Made by a program: the position numbers and the translations under genes. The notes under the pieces are model-generated. The model did no database searches, was not told where the DNA came from, and was given only the letters and a program-made list of their open reading frames with translations. This document shows positions 16,942-26,107 of a stretch of 45,997 bases of DNA, piece by piece. The DNA comes from Burkholderiaceae bacterium. Its GTDB lineage: Bacteria > Pseudomonadota > Gammaproteobacteria > Burkholderiales > Burkholderiaceae_C. Each line of letters opens with the position of its first letter. Position 1 is the stretch's first letter. The stretch covers positions 1-45,997 of the forward strand of contig JACSRM010000227.1 of NCBI GenBank assembly GCA_014879745.1, written 5' to 3'.

Positions 16942-17418
16942 ATGAAGAGAAGAACCACCCTCGCCCTCGCCGCCGCGCTCGCGCTGCTGGCCACCGGCGC
17001 CGCGCGCGCACACGACGACGCGACCCTCGACAAGACCGCCGCGCCGCACGGCGGGCAGTTGCGGATGGCGGGCATCTACCACTTCGAGCTCGTCCTCGTG
17101 CAAGACAGCAAGACAGCGAAGGACAACCCGGTCGTCGTCTACCTGACCGACCATGCGGGCAAGCCGGTCTCGAGCGCCGGCGCGACTGGGAGCGCAACGC
17201 TGCTGGGAGCATCGGGCAAGGCGACGGCGACGCTGCAACCCGACGGCGACAACCGCCTGAAGGGCGCCGCGAAGTACGCGTCGACACCCGACACCAAGGT
17301 CGTGCTCGCGATCACGATGCCCGGCAAGCAGCCCGAGCAGGCGCGCTTCACGCCGTTCGCGAAGACGCAGGACCAGGCGCACGGCGGCATGCACGGCGAC
17401 GCGACGGCGAAGAAGTAG
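16942..17418 (+). CDS. Small periplasmic protein of the metal efflux cluster
   Basis: A 158-residue exported protein of no family I can name. A Sec signal peptide ends ARA/HDDATLDKTAAPHGGQLRMAG; a beta-rich domain (YHFELVLVQDSKTAKDNPVVVYLTDHAGKPVSSAGATGSATLL) follows, with a His/Met-rich tail (HGGMHGD). Short proteins of this kind follow metal RND pumps and probably bind the metal in the periplasm. Start 16942 is favoured over upstream codons by the AAGGAG at 16930-16935. It lies 25 bp after the pump. Confidence 0.75.
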   Translation: MKRRTTLALAAALALLATGAARAHDDATLDKTAAPHGGQLRMAGIYHFELVLVQDSKTAKDNPVVVYLTDHAGKPVSSAGATGSATLLGASGKATATLQPDGDNRLKGAAKYASTPDTKVVLAITMPGKQPEQARFTPFAKTQDQAHGGMHGDATAKK

Positions 17419-17648
17419 CCGGCATCGATTCCGCTGCGCTGCATTCGCCGGCACACCGTGCGCGGTGAAGCGATGCCGCTCGAACGAAGCTGACGGCGCG
17501 GCGACTTCGATGTAACGTGGCCGTCATCCGGCGGTCAGCGTCGCAGGTCCACGATGCGAACCGATCCGGCTTCAGCGGTCCCACCGGCAGGGCGCTCCCG
17601 GCCAGCGCGGAGGAAACCGGGCGCGTTTGCGGAACACGGAGGATGCAG

Positions 17649-17879
17649 ATGTTCTTCAACGGCGGATTCGGCATGGGCGGCATGCACGTCACGGGATGGT
17701 TCCTCTGGATCATCCTGATCGGCGTCATTCTCTTCATCGTCTTCGGCCGCCCCGGACGGCGGCGCGAAACGCCGCACGAGGTCTTGCGCAGGCGCCTCGC
17801 GAGCGGCGAGATCACGACCGACGAGTACGAGAAGCGCAAGGCGCTGCTCGACCGGGACGCACCCGGCGGCAAGGGCTGA
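17649..17879 (+). CDS. SHOCT-domain small membrane protein
   Basis: A 76-residue protein: Gly-rich N-terminus ([12 protein letters not shown]), one transmembrane segment ([17 protein letters not shown], about 16-32) and a C-terminal SHOCT motif ([24 protein letters not shown]). I chose the ATG at 17649 because GGAGG at 17638-17642 gives proper spacing; the ATG at 17643 would be too close. SHOCT proteins are frequent beside metal P-type ATPases; their role is unclear. It ends 10 bp before the ATPase start. Confidence 0.82.
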   Translation: MFFNGGFGMGGMHVTGWFLWIILIGVILFIVFGRPGRRRETPHEVLRRRLASGEITTDEYEKRKALLDRDAPGGKG

Positions 17880-17889
17880 AGGGGTCGCG

Positions 17890-20082
17890 ATGGCGGGCGA
17901 GCACGCAGCGCACGCTCATGTGAAGCGCGGCGCGGCATCGGCGACGCCGGCAGAGCACGCAACCGCTCCCGGCACGATCTACACCTGCCCGATGCACCCG
18001 GAGATCCGCCAGGATCATCCGGGCAACTGCCCGAAGTGCGGCATGACGCTCGAGCCGCTGCTGCCAGCGCTCGATGACGGCGACGACAACCCGGAGTTGC
18101 GCGACTTCCAGCGCCGCTTCTGGTGGACGCTGCCGTTCACGCTCGCCGTCGCGACGCTCGCGATGGCCGGCCACGGCCTGGCGTGGTTTCACGGCGCGAC
18201 GCAGAACTGGATCGAATTCGGCCTCACGCTGCCGGTCGCGCTGTGGGCCGGCTGGCCGTTCTACGTGCGCGGCGTGCAGTCGGTGCGCCATCGCAGCCCG
18301 AACATGTGGACGTTGATCGGCCTCGGTACGAGCGTCGCCTTCGTCTACAGCGTCGTCGCGACGCTCGCGCCGCAGCTCTTTCCGGCGAGCTTCATGGTCG
18401 ATGGCCGCGTCGCGGTGTATTTCGAGGCGGCGGCGGTGATCATTTCGCTGACGCTGCTCGGCCAGATCCTCGAACTGCGGGCGCGCTCGCAGACGTCGGC
18501 TGCGATCAAGGCACTCCTCGGCCTCGCGCCGAAAACGGCGCGCCGCATCGAGGCTGACGGCATCGAGGCCGACGTGCCGCTCGCGCATGTGCATGTCGGC
18601 GACCGGCTGCGCGTGCGCCCGGGCGAGAAGGTGCCGGTCGACGGCGTCGTCGTCGAGGGCAGCAGCGCGGTCGACGAAGCGATGCTCACCGGCGAGCCGC
18701 TGCCGGTCACGAAGCGCCCCGGCGACAAGCTGATCGGCGCGACGCTGAATACGAGCGGCGCGCTCGTGATGCGCTCCGAGCACGTCGGCGCGGCGACCGT
18801 GCTCGCGCAGATCGTGCAGATGGTCGCGCAGGCGCAGCGTTCGCGCGCGCCGATGCAGCGCCTGGCCGACGTCGTCGCCGGCTGGTTCGTCGTCGCGGTG
18901 GTCGCGATCGCGGTCGCGACGTTCTTCGCCTGGGGCATCTTCGGCCCCGAGCAGGGTTGGGTCTTCGGCCTCATCAACGCGGTGGCGGTGCTGATCATCG
19001 CCTGCCCCTGCGCGCTCGGCCTCGCGACGCCGATGTCGATCATGGTCGCCGGCGGCAAGGGTGCGACGAACGGGGTGCTGTTTCGCGACGCCGCGGCGAT
19101 CGAGAACCTGCGCAAGGTCGACACGCTGATCGTCGACAAGACCGGCACGCTGACCGAGGGCCGGCCGGCGTTCGACAAGGCGATCGGCTTGAACGGCTTC
19201 GACGACGCCGAGGTGCTGCGCCTCGCGGCGAGCCTGGACCAGGGCAGCGAGCATCCGCTCGCCGCGGCGATCGTCGCCGCCGCGCGCGAGCGCGGGCTCG
19301 CGCTGGCCAAGCCGCAAGACTTCGACTCCGAATCCGGCATCGGCGTGCGCGGCCGCGTCGATGGTCGCGCGCTTGCGCTCGGAAACACGTCGCTGATGGA
19401 GCAGCAAGGCATCGACGTTGCAGCACTGCGCGACGCCGCCGAGGCGCTGCGTGCCGAGGGCGCGAGCGTGATGCACCTTGCCGTCGACGGCCGGTTGGCG
19501 GGTCTGCTCGCAGTGTCCGATCCGATCAAAGCGACGACGCCCGCGGCGCTCGCCGCGCTGCGCGGCGCCGGCCTGCGCGTCGTGATGGCGACCGGCGACG
19601 GCTTGACGACGGCGCGCGCGGTCGGTGCGCGGCTCGCGATCGACGAGGTGCACGGCGAAGTCAAGCCGGCCGACAAGCTCGCCCTCGTCGAGCGGCTGCA
19701 GGCCGAGGGGCGAATCGTCGCGATGGCCGGCGACGGCATCAACGACGCGCCGGCGCTGGCGCGCGCCGACGTCGGCATCGCGATGGGCACCGGCACCGAC
19801 GTCGCGATGACGAGCGCGCAGCTCACGCTCGTCAAGGGTGATCTGCGCGGCATCGCGACGGCGCGCGCGCTGTCGGTGGCGACGATCGCGAACATGCGCG
19901 AGAACCTCGCGTTCGCCTTCGTCTACAACGCGCTCGGCGTGCCGCTCGCGGCCGGCGTGCTCTACCCTTTCACAGGCTGGCTGCTGTCGCCGCTGATCGC
20001 GGCGCTCGCGATGAGCCTGAGTTCGGCCTCGGTGATCGGCAACGCGCTGCGGCTGCGCAACGCGGATCTGCGATCGGATTGA
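17890..20082 (+). CDS. copA: Cu(I)-exporting P1B-type ATPase
   Basis: A 730-residue ATPase. The N-terminal heavy-metal-binding segment [20 protein letters not shown] replaces the usual ferredoxin-like domain. Eight TMs are expected. Key motifs: TGEP phosphatase loop, CPC at residues 372-374 in TM6, DKTGT with phospho-acceptor Asp416, the SEHPL nucleotide-binding His, [10 protein letters not shown], then YN in TM7 (AFVYNALG) and MSLSS in TM8. CPC plus YN plus MxxSS defines the Cu(I)/Ag(I) P1B-1 group. It moves cytosolic Cu(I) to the periplasm, where the RND system could take over. Confidence 0.92.
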   Translation: MAGEHAAHAHVKRGAASATPAEHATAPGTIYTCPMHPEIRQDHPGNCPKCGMTLEPLLPALDDGDDNPELRDFQRRFWWTLPFTLAVATLAMAGHGLAWFHGATQNWIEFGLTLPVALWAGWPFYVRGVQSVRHRSPNMWTLIGLGTSVAFVYSVVATLAPQLFPASFMVDGRVAVYFEAAAVIISLTLLGQILELRARSQTSAAIKALLGLAPKTARRIEADGIEADVPLAHVHVGDRLRVRPGEKVPVDGVVVEGSSAVDEAMLTGEPLPVTKRPGDKLIGATLNTSGALVMRSEHVGAATVLAQIVQMVAQAQRSRAPMQRLADVVAGWFVVAVVAIAVATFFAWGIFGPEQGWVFGLINAVAVLIIACPCALGLATPMSIMVAGGKGATNGVLFRDAAAIENLRKVDTLIVDKTGTLTEGRPAFDKAIGLNGFDDAEVLRLAASLDQGSEHPLAAAIVAAARERGLALAKPQDFDSESGIGVRGRVDGRALALGNTSLMEQQGIDVAALRDAAEALRAEGASVMHLAVDGRLAGLLAVSDPIKATTPAALAALRGAGLRVVMATGDGLTTARAVGARLAIDEVHGEVKPADKLALVERLQAEGRIVAMAGDGINDAPALARADVGIAMGTGTDVAMTSAQLTLVKGDLRGIATARALSVATIANMRENLAFAFVYNALGVPLAAGVLYPFTGWLLSPLIAALAMSLSSASVIGNALRLRNADLRSD

Positions 20083-20272
20083 CCGGCGTCGCGCGCACTG
20101 CCAGTGTACGAGCGCGCGATCGTCCGCCATGCGCACTTGCCGGGTAATCCCGGGGCGCGCGGTGCGTCGTCGGGCCGCGAAGGCGTGATAACCTGACCGC
20201 GGTCCGCCGCGCTCCCGGCCAGGCGCCGCAACGGCGCGGCATATCCCTCCCGCGATCAAGTCTGGAATCACC

Positions 20273-21514
20273 ATGAGCAAACTGACCCGCCGCGAATTCA
20301 ACCAGATGGCGGCCGCATCGGCCGTGGCCGGCACACTCGCTGCACCGGCGCTCGTGCGGGCGCAGCCCAAGACGCTGAAGGTCGGCGTGCTGCTGCCGCG
20401 TTCGGGCACCCAGGCCTTCATCGGGCAGTCGTGCCAGCTCGGCGCCGACATCTCGCCCGGGCTGATTCGCGAGATGTACGGCGTCGATCTCGAACTGATG
20501 AACGCCGACACCGAGACCAACGTCGAGGTCGCGCGTTCGCGCGCCGAGAAGCTGATCAACGACGGCGCGCAGGTGCTGGTCGGGCCGTTCGACTCCGGCG
20601 CCGCCGCCGCCATCGCCCAGGTGGCCGAGCAGCGCAAGATTCCGTTCATCGTCAATATCGCCGCCGCGCCGCAGATCACCGAGCAGGGCTACAAGTACAC
20701 GGTGCGCAACTTCCCGACCGCGGTCGACCTGATCCACAACGGGCTGGCGCTGATGCGCGACCTGTTCCAGGCCACCAATACGGCGCCGCGCAAGGCCGTA
20801 TTCATGCACGTCAACGATACCTTCGGCACGTCGATGGTGAAGGGCATCGGGGCCATCCTGCCCAAGCTCGACTACCTGCCGTTCAAGGTCGTCGAGACGA
20901 TCTCGTACGACCCCGCGGCGCGCGACCTCTCGGTCGAGGTGGCGAAGGCGAAGGCGACGAACGCCGACTTCATCATGCTCGTCAGCCGGCTGAACGATGC
21001 CATCCTGCTGGTGCGAGAACTCGTCAAGCAGCGCTGGTCGCCGCAGGGCATCATCAGCCCGGGCTCGCCCGGCATGTACGAGGCGCAGTTCTACAAGGCG
21101 CTGGGCAACAAGTACTCCGACTACGCGATCTCCAACGTGCCCTGGTACAACCCGAACGCGGCGCTGACCAAGCGCGTCGAGGCGGCGTTCGCCAAGCAGT
21201 TCCCGAAGGAGAAGATGATGTTCCACGCGCTGAACGTCGGCTTCACCTTCGAGGCGATGATGATCGCCGCCGACGCCTTCAAGCGCGCCGGCAGCGCCGA
21301 CGGCGCGGCGCTCAACGATGCGATCCACAAGACCGATATCACCGAGCGGATGATGGTCGGCGGGCCGATCAAGTTCGACGCCAAGGGCCAGAACACGCAG
21401 ATCGCCTCGGCCTGCATCCAGAACCGCAACGGCCAGCCGGTGGTGGTGCTGCCCAAGGACGCGGCGCAGATGGCGCCCGTCTACCCGGTGCCGAACTGGC
21501 AGGCGCGCGGCTGA
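20273..21514 (+). CDS. ABC transporter substrate-binding protein (branched-chain amino acid type)
   Basis: A 413-residue periplasmic-binding protein of the Leu/Ile/Val family (type I fold). The leader MSKLTRREFNQMAAASAVAGTLAAPALVRA contains RRxF followed by a hydrophobic stretch, a likely twin-arginine signal. The mature part has KVGVLLPRSGTQAFIGQSCQLGADIS, VGPFDSGAAAAIAQVAEQRKIPFIV and IISPGSPGMYEAQFYKALGNKY. The ligand cannot be assigned; the family also carries amides, urea and aromatic acids. It starts a five-gene transporter operon, 52 bp before the first permease. Confidence 0.9.
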   Translation: MSKLTRREFNQMAAASAVAGTLAAPALVRAQPKTLKVGVLLPRSGTQAFIGQSCQLGADISPGLIREMYGVDLELMNADTETNVEVARSRAEKLINDGAQVLVGPFDSGAAAAIAQVAEQRKIPFIVNIAAAPQITEQGYKYTVRNFPTAVDLIHNGLALMRDLFQATNTAPRKAVFMHVNDTFGTSMVKGIGAILPKLDYLPFKVVETISYDPAARDLSVEVAKAKATNADFIMLVSRLNDAILLVRELVKQRWSPQGIISPGSPGMYEAQFYKALGNKYSDYAISNVPWYNPNAALTKRVEAAFAKQFPKEKMMFHALNVGFTFEAMMIAADAFKRAGSADGAALNDAIHKTDITERMMVGGPIKFDAKGQNTQIASACIQNRNGQPVVVLPKDAAQMAPVYPVPNWQARG

Positions 21515-21566
21515 GCCGGGCGGTCTCGACGCAACGCCGGGTCAGAGCCCGACGGGAGGTGTCTGC

Positions 21567-22433
21567 GTGCCGATCGACGCGATCGTCAATATCGTCGTCA
21601 GCGGCCTGCTGACCGGCCTGGTCTACGGGCTGATGGCGCTCGGCCTGTCGGTCATCTACGGCGTGGTGCGGATCGTCAATTTCGCGCACGGCGAGCTGAT
21701 GACGCTGGCGATGTACGGTGCGGTATTCGGCTTCGCGCTCGCCGGCATCGATCCGCTGTGGCTGCTGGTGCCGATGGCGCTCGCTTTCTTCGCCGTCGGC
21801 TACGCGCTGCAGCGGGTGATCGTCAACCCGTTCATCGACCGGCCCGAGCACTCGCAGTTCATCCTGCTGCTGGCGGTGGCGCTGGTGCTGGTCAACGCCC
21901 TGCTGATCGCCTTCGGCCCGGACGCGCGCAGCGTGCAGGTCGACTATGCGCTCGATTCGTACCAGATCGGCCCGCTGCTGGTCGACAAGGTGCGCGTCAT
22001 CTGCGCCGCGGTCGCGCTCGTCGCCTGTGCGCTGCTGTTCGCGATCTTCCGCTTCACCGCATTCGGCAAGGCGATCCGCGCCTGTGCCGACAACCTGCTC
22101 GGCGCGCAGGTGGTCGGGCTCGACGTCAAGCACCTGTACGCGCTGACCTTCGGCCTCGGGACCGCCTGCGTCGGCGTCGCCGGCTGCCTGCTGACGCTGC
22201 TGGTCGACGTGACGCCGGTCTCCGGGCCGGCGTATACGCTGCTCGCCTTCGTGATCGTGATCATCGGCGGGCTCGGCTCGATGGTCGGCGCGCTCGCCGG
22301 CGGCGTGCTGATCGGCGTCTCCGAGTCGGTCGCCGGGCTGCTGATCACGCCGTCGGCCAAGAGCATGCTGTCGTTCGCGCTGCTGATCCTGGTGCTGGCG
22401 TTCAGGCCGCAGGGCCTGTTCAAGGGCAAGTAG
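21567..22433 (+). CDS. Branched-chain amino acid-type ABC permease (LivH family)
   Basis: A 288-residue inner-membrane permease starting at GTG 21567 with a GGGAGG ribosome-binding site just upstream. Family motifs: GLVYGLMALGLSVIYGVVRIVNFAHGELMTL (about 16-46), AIRACADNLLGAQVVGLDVKHLYALTFGLGTACVGVAGCLL and FVIVIIGGLGSMVGALAGGVLIGVSESV. It pairs with the LivM-type permease, whose ATG starts directly after this stop codon. Confidence 0.93.
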   Translation: MPIDAIVNIVVSGLLTGLVYGLMALGLSVIYGVVRIVNFAHGELMTLAMYGAVFGFALAGIDPLWLLVPMALAFFAVGYALQRVIVNPFIDRPEHSQFILLLAVALVLVNALLIAFGPDARSVQVDYALDSYQIGPLLVDKVRVICAAVALVACALLFAIFRFTAFGKAIRACADNLLGAQVVGLDVKHLYALTFGLGTACVGVAGCLLTLLVDVTPVSGPAYTLLAFVIVIIGGLGSMVGALAGGVLIGVSESVAGLLITPSAKSMLSFALLILVLAFRPQGLFKGK

Positions 22434-23429
22434 ATGGACCGCTCGCGCATCGGCCTGCTGGTGCTGCTGGCGCTGCTGCTGGTGGTACCGCCGGTGCTCG
22501 ACCGCTACCTGCTGTCGGTGCTGATCCTGATCCTGTACTTCGCGTTCGTTGGCCAGGCGTGGAATATCGTGATGGGCTTCTGCGGCCAGCTGTCGCTCGG
22601 CCACGCCCTGTTCGTCGGCCTCGGCGCGTACACCGCGGCGGCGCTGTTCCAGCACTTCGGTGTGATTCCGTGGATCGGCATGCTGGCCGCGGTGGCGGTC
22701 TGCGTCGCGGCGGCGTCGGTGATCGGCTGGCTCGCATTTCGCTTCGGCATCGGCGGCACCTACTTCGCGCTGCTGACGATCGCCTTCGCCGAGTTCACCC
22801 GCATCGGCTTCGACCACCTCACCTGGGTCGGCGCCTCGGGCGGCTTCTTCCTGAAGGTGGTGCAGCAGGACCAGGTCGACCTGCTGCACCTGCGCGGCCA
22901 CCCGCTGATGTTCTACTACCTCGCGCTGGCGCTGGCGGTCGGCGGCTTCGCGCTGTCGGCGTGGCTGCTGCGCGGCAGGCTGGGTTTTTATTTCCGCGCG
23001 ATCCGCGACAACGAGGAGGCGGCGCGCGCCGCCGGCGTCGACACCTTCCGCTACAAGATGTTCGCGCTGCAGATCTCGGCCGGCATGACGGCGCTGGCCG
23101 GCGTGTTCTTCGCCTTCTACTACAACAACCTCTTCCCGGAGCAGATCTTCAGCATGGGCCGCTCGATCGAGATCATCCTCGCGCCGATCATCGGCGGCGT
23201 CGGCACGCTGTTCGGTCCGATCCTGGGGGCGGCGGTGCTCACCGTGCTCTCCGAGGGCATCAACGAACTGCTGTCGATCTCGGGCTACGAGATTCCGGGC
23301 GTCAAGCAGATCCTGTACGGCATCGCGCTCGGCCTGGCGATCATGTTCATGCCGAACGGCATCTGGCCCGCGATCGCGAACCGCCTGGGATTCAAGCGCC
23401 GGATTGCGCGCGACGATGACGAATCGTGA
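22434..23429 (+). CDS. Branched-chain amino acid-type ABC permease (LivM family)
   Basis: A 331-residue permease with the LivM motifs FVGQAWNIVMGFCGQLSLGHALFVGLGAYTAA (about 36-67), FYFRAIRDNEEAARAAGVDTFRYKMFALQISAGMTALAGVFFAFYYNN and SIEIILAPIIGGVGTLFGPILGAAVLTVLSEGI. It directly abuts the LivH-type gene and overlaps the LivG-type gene by 14 bp, so the operon is tightly coupled. Confidence 0.93.
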   Translation: MDRSRIGLLVLLALLLVVPPVLDRYLLSVLILILYFAFVGQAWNIVMGFCGQLSLGHALFVGLGAYTAAALFQHFGVIPWIGMLAAVAVCVAAASVIGWLAFRFGIGGTYFALLTIAFAEFTRIGFDHLTWVGASGGFFLKVVQQDQVDLLHLRGHPLMFYYLALALAVGGFALSAWLLRGRLGFYFRAIRDNEEAARAAGVDTFRYKMFALQISAGMTALAGVFFAFYYNNLFPEQIFSMGRSIEIILAPIIGGVGTLFGPILGAAVLTVLSEGINELLSISGYEIPGVKQILYGIALGLAIMFMPNGIWPAIANRLGFKRRIARDDDES

Positions 23430-24174
23430 CGTGCGCACCGATACGACGTCCCCGCTGCTCGAGGTGGCGGGGGTGTCGAAGAGCTTTCGCGGCCTGCGCG
23501 CGGTCTCGCGCGCCTCGCTCGAGGTCGCGCGCGGCGAGATCGTCGCGCTCATCGGCCCGAATGGCGCCGGCAAGACGACGCTGTTCAACCTGGTGGCCGG
23601 CTCGCTCGCGCCCGACGAAGGCACGATCCGCTTCCACGGTGCGAGTATCGAGGGCATGCGCCCGGATCGCGTCTGCGAGGCGGGCATCGGCCGCACCTTC
23701 CAGATCGTCAAGCCGTTCGCCGACATGACGGTGCTCGAGAACGCGATGGTCGGCGGCTTTCGCGGCACCGCCGATGCCCGGCTCGCGCGCTCGCGCGCCG
23801 ATCGCGCGCTCAAGGGGCTGGAGATGTGGCCGCTGCGCGACCGCCCGGCCTCGGCGCTGACGCTGCCCGACCGCAAGCGCCTCGAGGTCGCGCGGGCGCT
23901 GGCGACCGAACCGACGCTGCTGCTGCTCGACGAGGTGATGGCGGGCCTGCGGCCGACCGAAACCGACCAGATGGTCGCGGCGTTCAAGCGGCTGGCCGCC
24001 GAGCAGGGCGTGACGATTCTGCTGATCGAACACGTGATGCGCGCCGTGATGGCGCTCGCGCAGCGCGTCTATGTGCTGCATCACGGCGAGATCATCGCCT
24101 CGGGGACGCCGCAGCAGGTGACGTCCGATGCGCGGGTGCTCGAGAGCTATCTCGGCAGCGGGACGCCGCACTGA
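23416..24174 (+). CDS. ABC transporter ATP-binding protein (LivG family)
   Basis: A 252-residue ATPase with Walker A GPNGAGKTT (about 48-56), Walker B LLLLDEVMAGLRPTE and the H-loop EHVMRAV. The ABC signature is unusual: where most members have LSYGQQRRLE this one reads LTLPDRKRLEVARAL. The start ATG at 23416 lies inside the LivM gene and is preferred over TTG 23404. Its last base overlaps the LivF ATG (TGATG). It energises the permease pair together with the LivF-type ATPase, which has a normal signature. Confidence 0.92.
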   Translation: MTNRDVRTDTTSPLLEVAGVSKSFRGLRAVSRASLEVARGEIVALIGPNGAGKTTLFNLVAGSLAPDEGTIRFHGASIEGMRPDRVCEAGIGRTFQIVKPFADMTVLENAMVGGFRGTADARLARSRADRALKGLEMWPLRDRPASALTLPDRKRLEVARALATEPTLLLLDEVMAGLRPTETDQMVAAFKRLAAEQGVTILLIEHVMRAVMALAQRVYVLHHGEIIASGTPQQVTSDARVLESYLGSGTPH

Positions 24175-24878
24175 TGCTCGAGATCCGCGACCTGTCGGTG
24201 TTCTACGGCGATGCGCAGGCGATCGACGGCGTGAGCCTGTCGGTCGACGACGGGCAGGTGGTGGCACTGGTGGGCGCGAACGGCGCCGGCAAGACCTCGC
24301 TGATCCGCACCGTGGCCGGCATCCTGAAGCCACGCGCGGGATCGATCCGCTTCGACGGCCGCGAGATCGGCGGCCAGGACAGCCACCGCGTGTGCAACCT
24401 CGGCGTCGGCCAGGTCGCCGAGGGCCGGCAGGTCTTCCCGTCGCTGAGCGTGCTCGAGAACCTGCAGGTCGGTGCGATGCTGCCGCGCGCCCGGGCGCAC
24501 GCCGCGGCGGCGCTCGACCGGGTCTTCGCGATGTTCCCCCGACTCGAGGAGCGCGCGTCGCAGTCGGCCGGCACGCTGTCGGGCGGCGAGCAGCAGATGC
24601 TCGCGATCGGCCGCTGCCTGATGGGGGCGCCACGCATGATCATGTTCGACGAGCCCTCGCTCGGCCTGTCGCCGACGATGGTGGCCGAGGTCTTTCGCGT
24701 CGTCCGCGAACTTCACGCGCAGGGCATGACGATCCTGCTCGTCGAGCAAAACGTCGCCGCATCGCTGCAGATCGCCGACCGCGCCTGCGTGCTGGAAAAC
24801 GGCCGCATCGTGCTGGAGGGCACGGGCGCTTCGCTGCTCGACGACCCGCGGGTGAAGGAAGCCTACCTCGGCCTGTAG
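24174..24878 (+). CDS. ABC transporter ATP-binding protein (LivF family)
   Basis: A 234-residue ATPase with Walker A GANGAGKTS (about 36-44), signature LSGGEQQMLAIGRCLM, Walker B MIMFDEPSLGLSP, the H-loop EQNVAASLQIADRACVLENGRIVLEGTG and the typical VKEAYLGL C-terminus. All catalytic motifs are intact, unlike its partner's degenerate signature. It is the last gene of the transporter operon and converges with the hemerythrin gene 5 bp later. Confidence 0.93.
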   Translation: MLEIRDLSVFYGDAQAIDGVSLSVDDGQVVALVGANGAGKTSLIRTVAGILKPRAGSIRFDGREIGGQDSHRVCNLGVGQVAEGRQVFPSLSVLENLQVGAMLPRARAHAAAALDRVFAMFPRLEERASQSAGTLSGGEQQMLAIGRCLMGAPRMIMFDEPSLGLSPTMVAEVFRVVRELHAQGMTILLVEQNVAASLQIADRACVLENGRIVLEGTGASLLDDPRVKEAYLGL

Positions 24879-24883
24879 AGGCG

Positions 24884-25435
24884 TCAGCCGGGCGGCGCGA
24901 TGCCGCGCCGCTCGCGCATCGCGCGGCCGATCCGCTCGAGCGCATCGTCGCTCAACAGGCGCGCGGCCATCGGCAGCAGTTCCTTCTCCTCGCGCTCGAT
25001 GTGGCGTTCGTAGAGCGTGATCATGGGCTCGATATCCTGCGCGTCGAGCGACGCCGCGCCGCCGGCGGCGATCGCTTCGAGCTTGATGCGCACCTCCCGC
25101 CAGTGCGTCTCGAGGGCGCGATGATCGGCGGTCAGCGCGCCGACGATATCGTGCAAACAGACCGCGTCCGATCCGGCCATCGCCTCGATGAGCGCCGGAA
25201 AGAGGTCGGCCTCCTCGTCGGCATGGTGATCCCGGGCCGCGGTATCGAAATAGCGCAGCACGGCGGCCGCGGCGCTGCGCGCGGCGTCGTCGGCGCCGTG
25301 CCGGGCCAGATGCGGCACGAGGCGGCGCAAGGTGGCGCATTGGTTCTGGACGCGCTCGTGACAGGCGGCGAGCATCTCGAGCGGCACCTCGAAACTTGCG
25401 CCGGGGGCGGAACGGCCTGGCGGGCTGATCTTCAT
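24884..25435 (-). CDS. Hemerythrin domain-containing protein
   Basis: A 183-residue four-helix protein with the His/Glu ligands of a diiron site: HERVQNQ (helix 1), DHHADEEADLFPAL (HxxxE, helix 2), HRALETHW (helix 3) and YERHIEREEKELLPMA (HxxxE, helix 4). The start at 25435 has a strong AGGAGG-like ribosome-binding site (minus strand AGAGGAGGCAGCG). Proteins of this class (RIC/YtfE-like and relatives) bind O2 or NO and help repair damaged Fe-S clusters. It follows nsrR by 46 bp on the same strand and is probably cotranscribed with it, fitting an NO-defence role. Confidence 0.88.
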   Translation of the reverse strand: MKISPPGRSAPGASFEVPLEMLAACHERVQNQCATLRRLVPHLARHGADDAARSAAAAVLRYFDTAARDHHADEEADLFPALIEAMAGSDAVCLHDIVGALTADHRALETHWREVRIKLEAIAAGGAASLDAQDIEPMITLYERHIEREEKELLPMAARLLSDDALERIGRAMRERRGIAPPG

Positions 25436-25481
25436 CGCTGCCTCCTCTGGCGTCGCGCCGGTCCGATTTGCGCTGCCGCGT

Positions 25482-25979
25482 TCAGGCCTGGACCTTGGCG
25501 GCATCCGCGCGACGCAATGCCGGCGCCGGCTTCGCACCCCGCACGGGGACGAGTCGCGATACCGGCGGCAGGGCCGATATCGGCTCGGCGATCTCGGCGA
25601 GCGTGACGCCGTCGAGCACCTTGAAATAGGCCTGCATCGCGGCGTCGAAGACCCGCTTCAGGCGGCAGGTCGCCGACAGCAGGCAGGCATTCGTGCCTTC
25701 GTCGAAGCACTCGACGATCCGGAAGTCGGTCTCGGTGCGGCGCACGATCTCGCCGACCACGATCTGCGTCGGATCCTTCAGCAGCCGCATGCCGCCGCCG
25801 CGCCCGCGCGTCGTCGCGATCACGCCCTGGCGCGCAAGGTCGTTGACGATTTTCATCAGGTGGTTCTTCGACAGATGATGATGCTCGGCGAGTTCGGCGA
25901 TCGTCACCAGCCGATCGGGATTCGCGGCGCAGAACATCAGTACCCGCAGTGTGTAGTCGGTGTAGTCGGTGAGTCGCAT
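25482..25979 (-). CDS. nsrR: NsrR, NO-sensing Rrf2-family repressor
   Basis: A 165-residue Rrf2 protein. The N-terminal winged helix is MRLTDYTDYTLRVLMFCA...VTIAELAEHHHLSKNHLMKIVNDLARQGVIATTRGRGGGMRL. Cluster ligands Cys91, Cys99 and Cys105 follow (CFDEGTNACLLSATC, spacing C-x7-C-x5-C), as in betaproteobacterial NsrR. The C-terminus is extended and Pro/Ala/Arg-rich compared with E. coli NsrR (141 residues). NsrR represses NO-response genes through a [4Fe-4S] cluster that NO destroys. NsrR-like boxes occur at its own divergent promoter (26032-26054), before DUF2249-ccoG (7144-7166) and before sufB (33744-33766). Confidence 0.92.
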   Translation of the reverse strand: MRLTDYTDYTLRVLMFCAANPDRLVTIAELAEHHHLSKNHLMKIVNDLARQGVIATTRGRGGGMRLLKDPTQIVVGEIVRRTETDFRIVECFDEGTNACLLSATCRLKRVFDAAMQAYFKVLDGVTLAEIAEPISALPPVSRLVPVRGAKPAPALRRADAAKVQA

Positions 25980-26029
25980 CTGTGCCTCAAAAGCTGTACC
26001 CGGAGTGTTGCTTTAATGACGGCATCGCC

Positions 26030-26059
26030 TTAACATGCGTGCATTCTACATCTTATAAT
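26030..26059 (+). promoter_or_regulatory. Sigma70-like promoter of nnrS
   Basis: TTAACA (26030-26035) and TATAAT (26054-26059) are 18 bp apart, a near-consensus promoter with start near 26066 and a ~42-nt leader to the nnrS ATG. The spacer is occupied by the NsrR-like box. Confidence 0.7.
26032..26054. promoter_or_regulatory. nsrR box: NsrR-like binding site between nsrR and nnrS
   Basis: AACATGCGTGC-A-TTCTACATCTT matches the NsrR consensus best in its outer arms (AACATG and ACATCTT); about 14 of 22 positions agree. It lies exactly between the -35 and -10 boxes of nnrS and 53 bp upstream of nsrR, consistent with repression of nnrS and autoregulation. Confidence 0.7.
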
Positions 26060-26107
26060 TTCCGGCGTGTGAAAGTCTCCGTGGCGCGCCACGCAAGCTT
26101 CGATCCC

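Noticed and set aside
13137-17075. Very long open frame (about 1300 codons) antisense to the RND adaptor and pump
   Set aside because: It is a GC-rich shadow of the real genes: composition is Arg/Asp/His-rich and low-complexity, no ribosome-binding site, and it runs through the palindromic element.
17812-20679. Long minus-strand frame of about 955 codons opposite the Cu(I) ATPase
   Set aside because: The plus strand encodes an intact P1B-ATPase with all catalytic motifs; the antisense frame has no recognisable domain.
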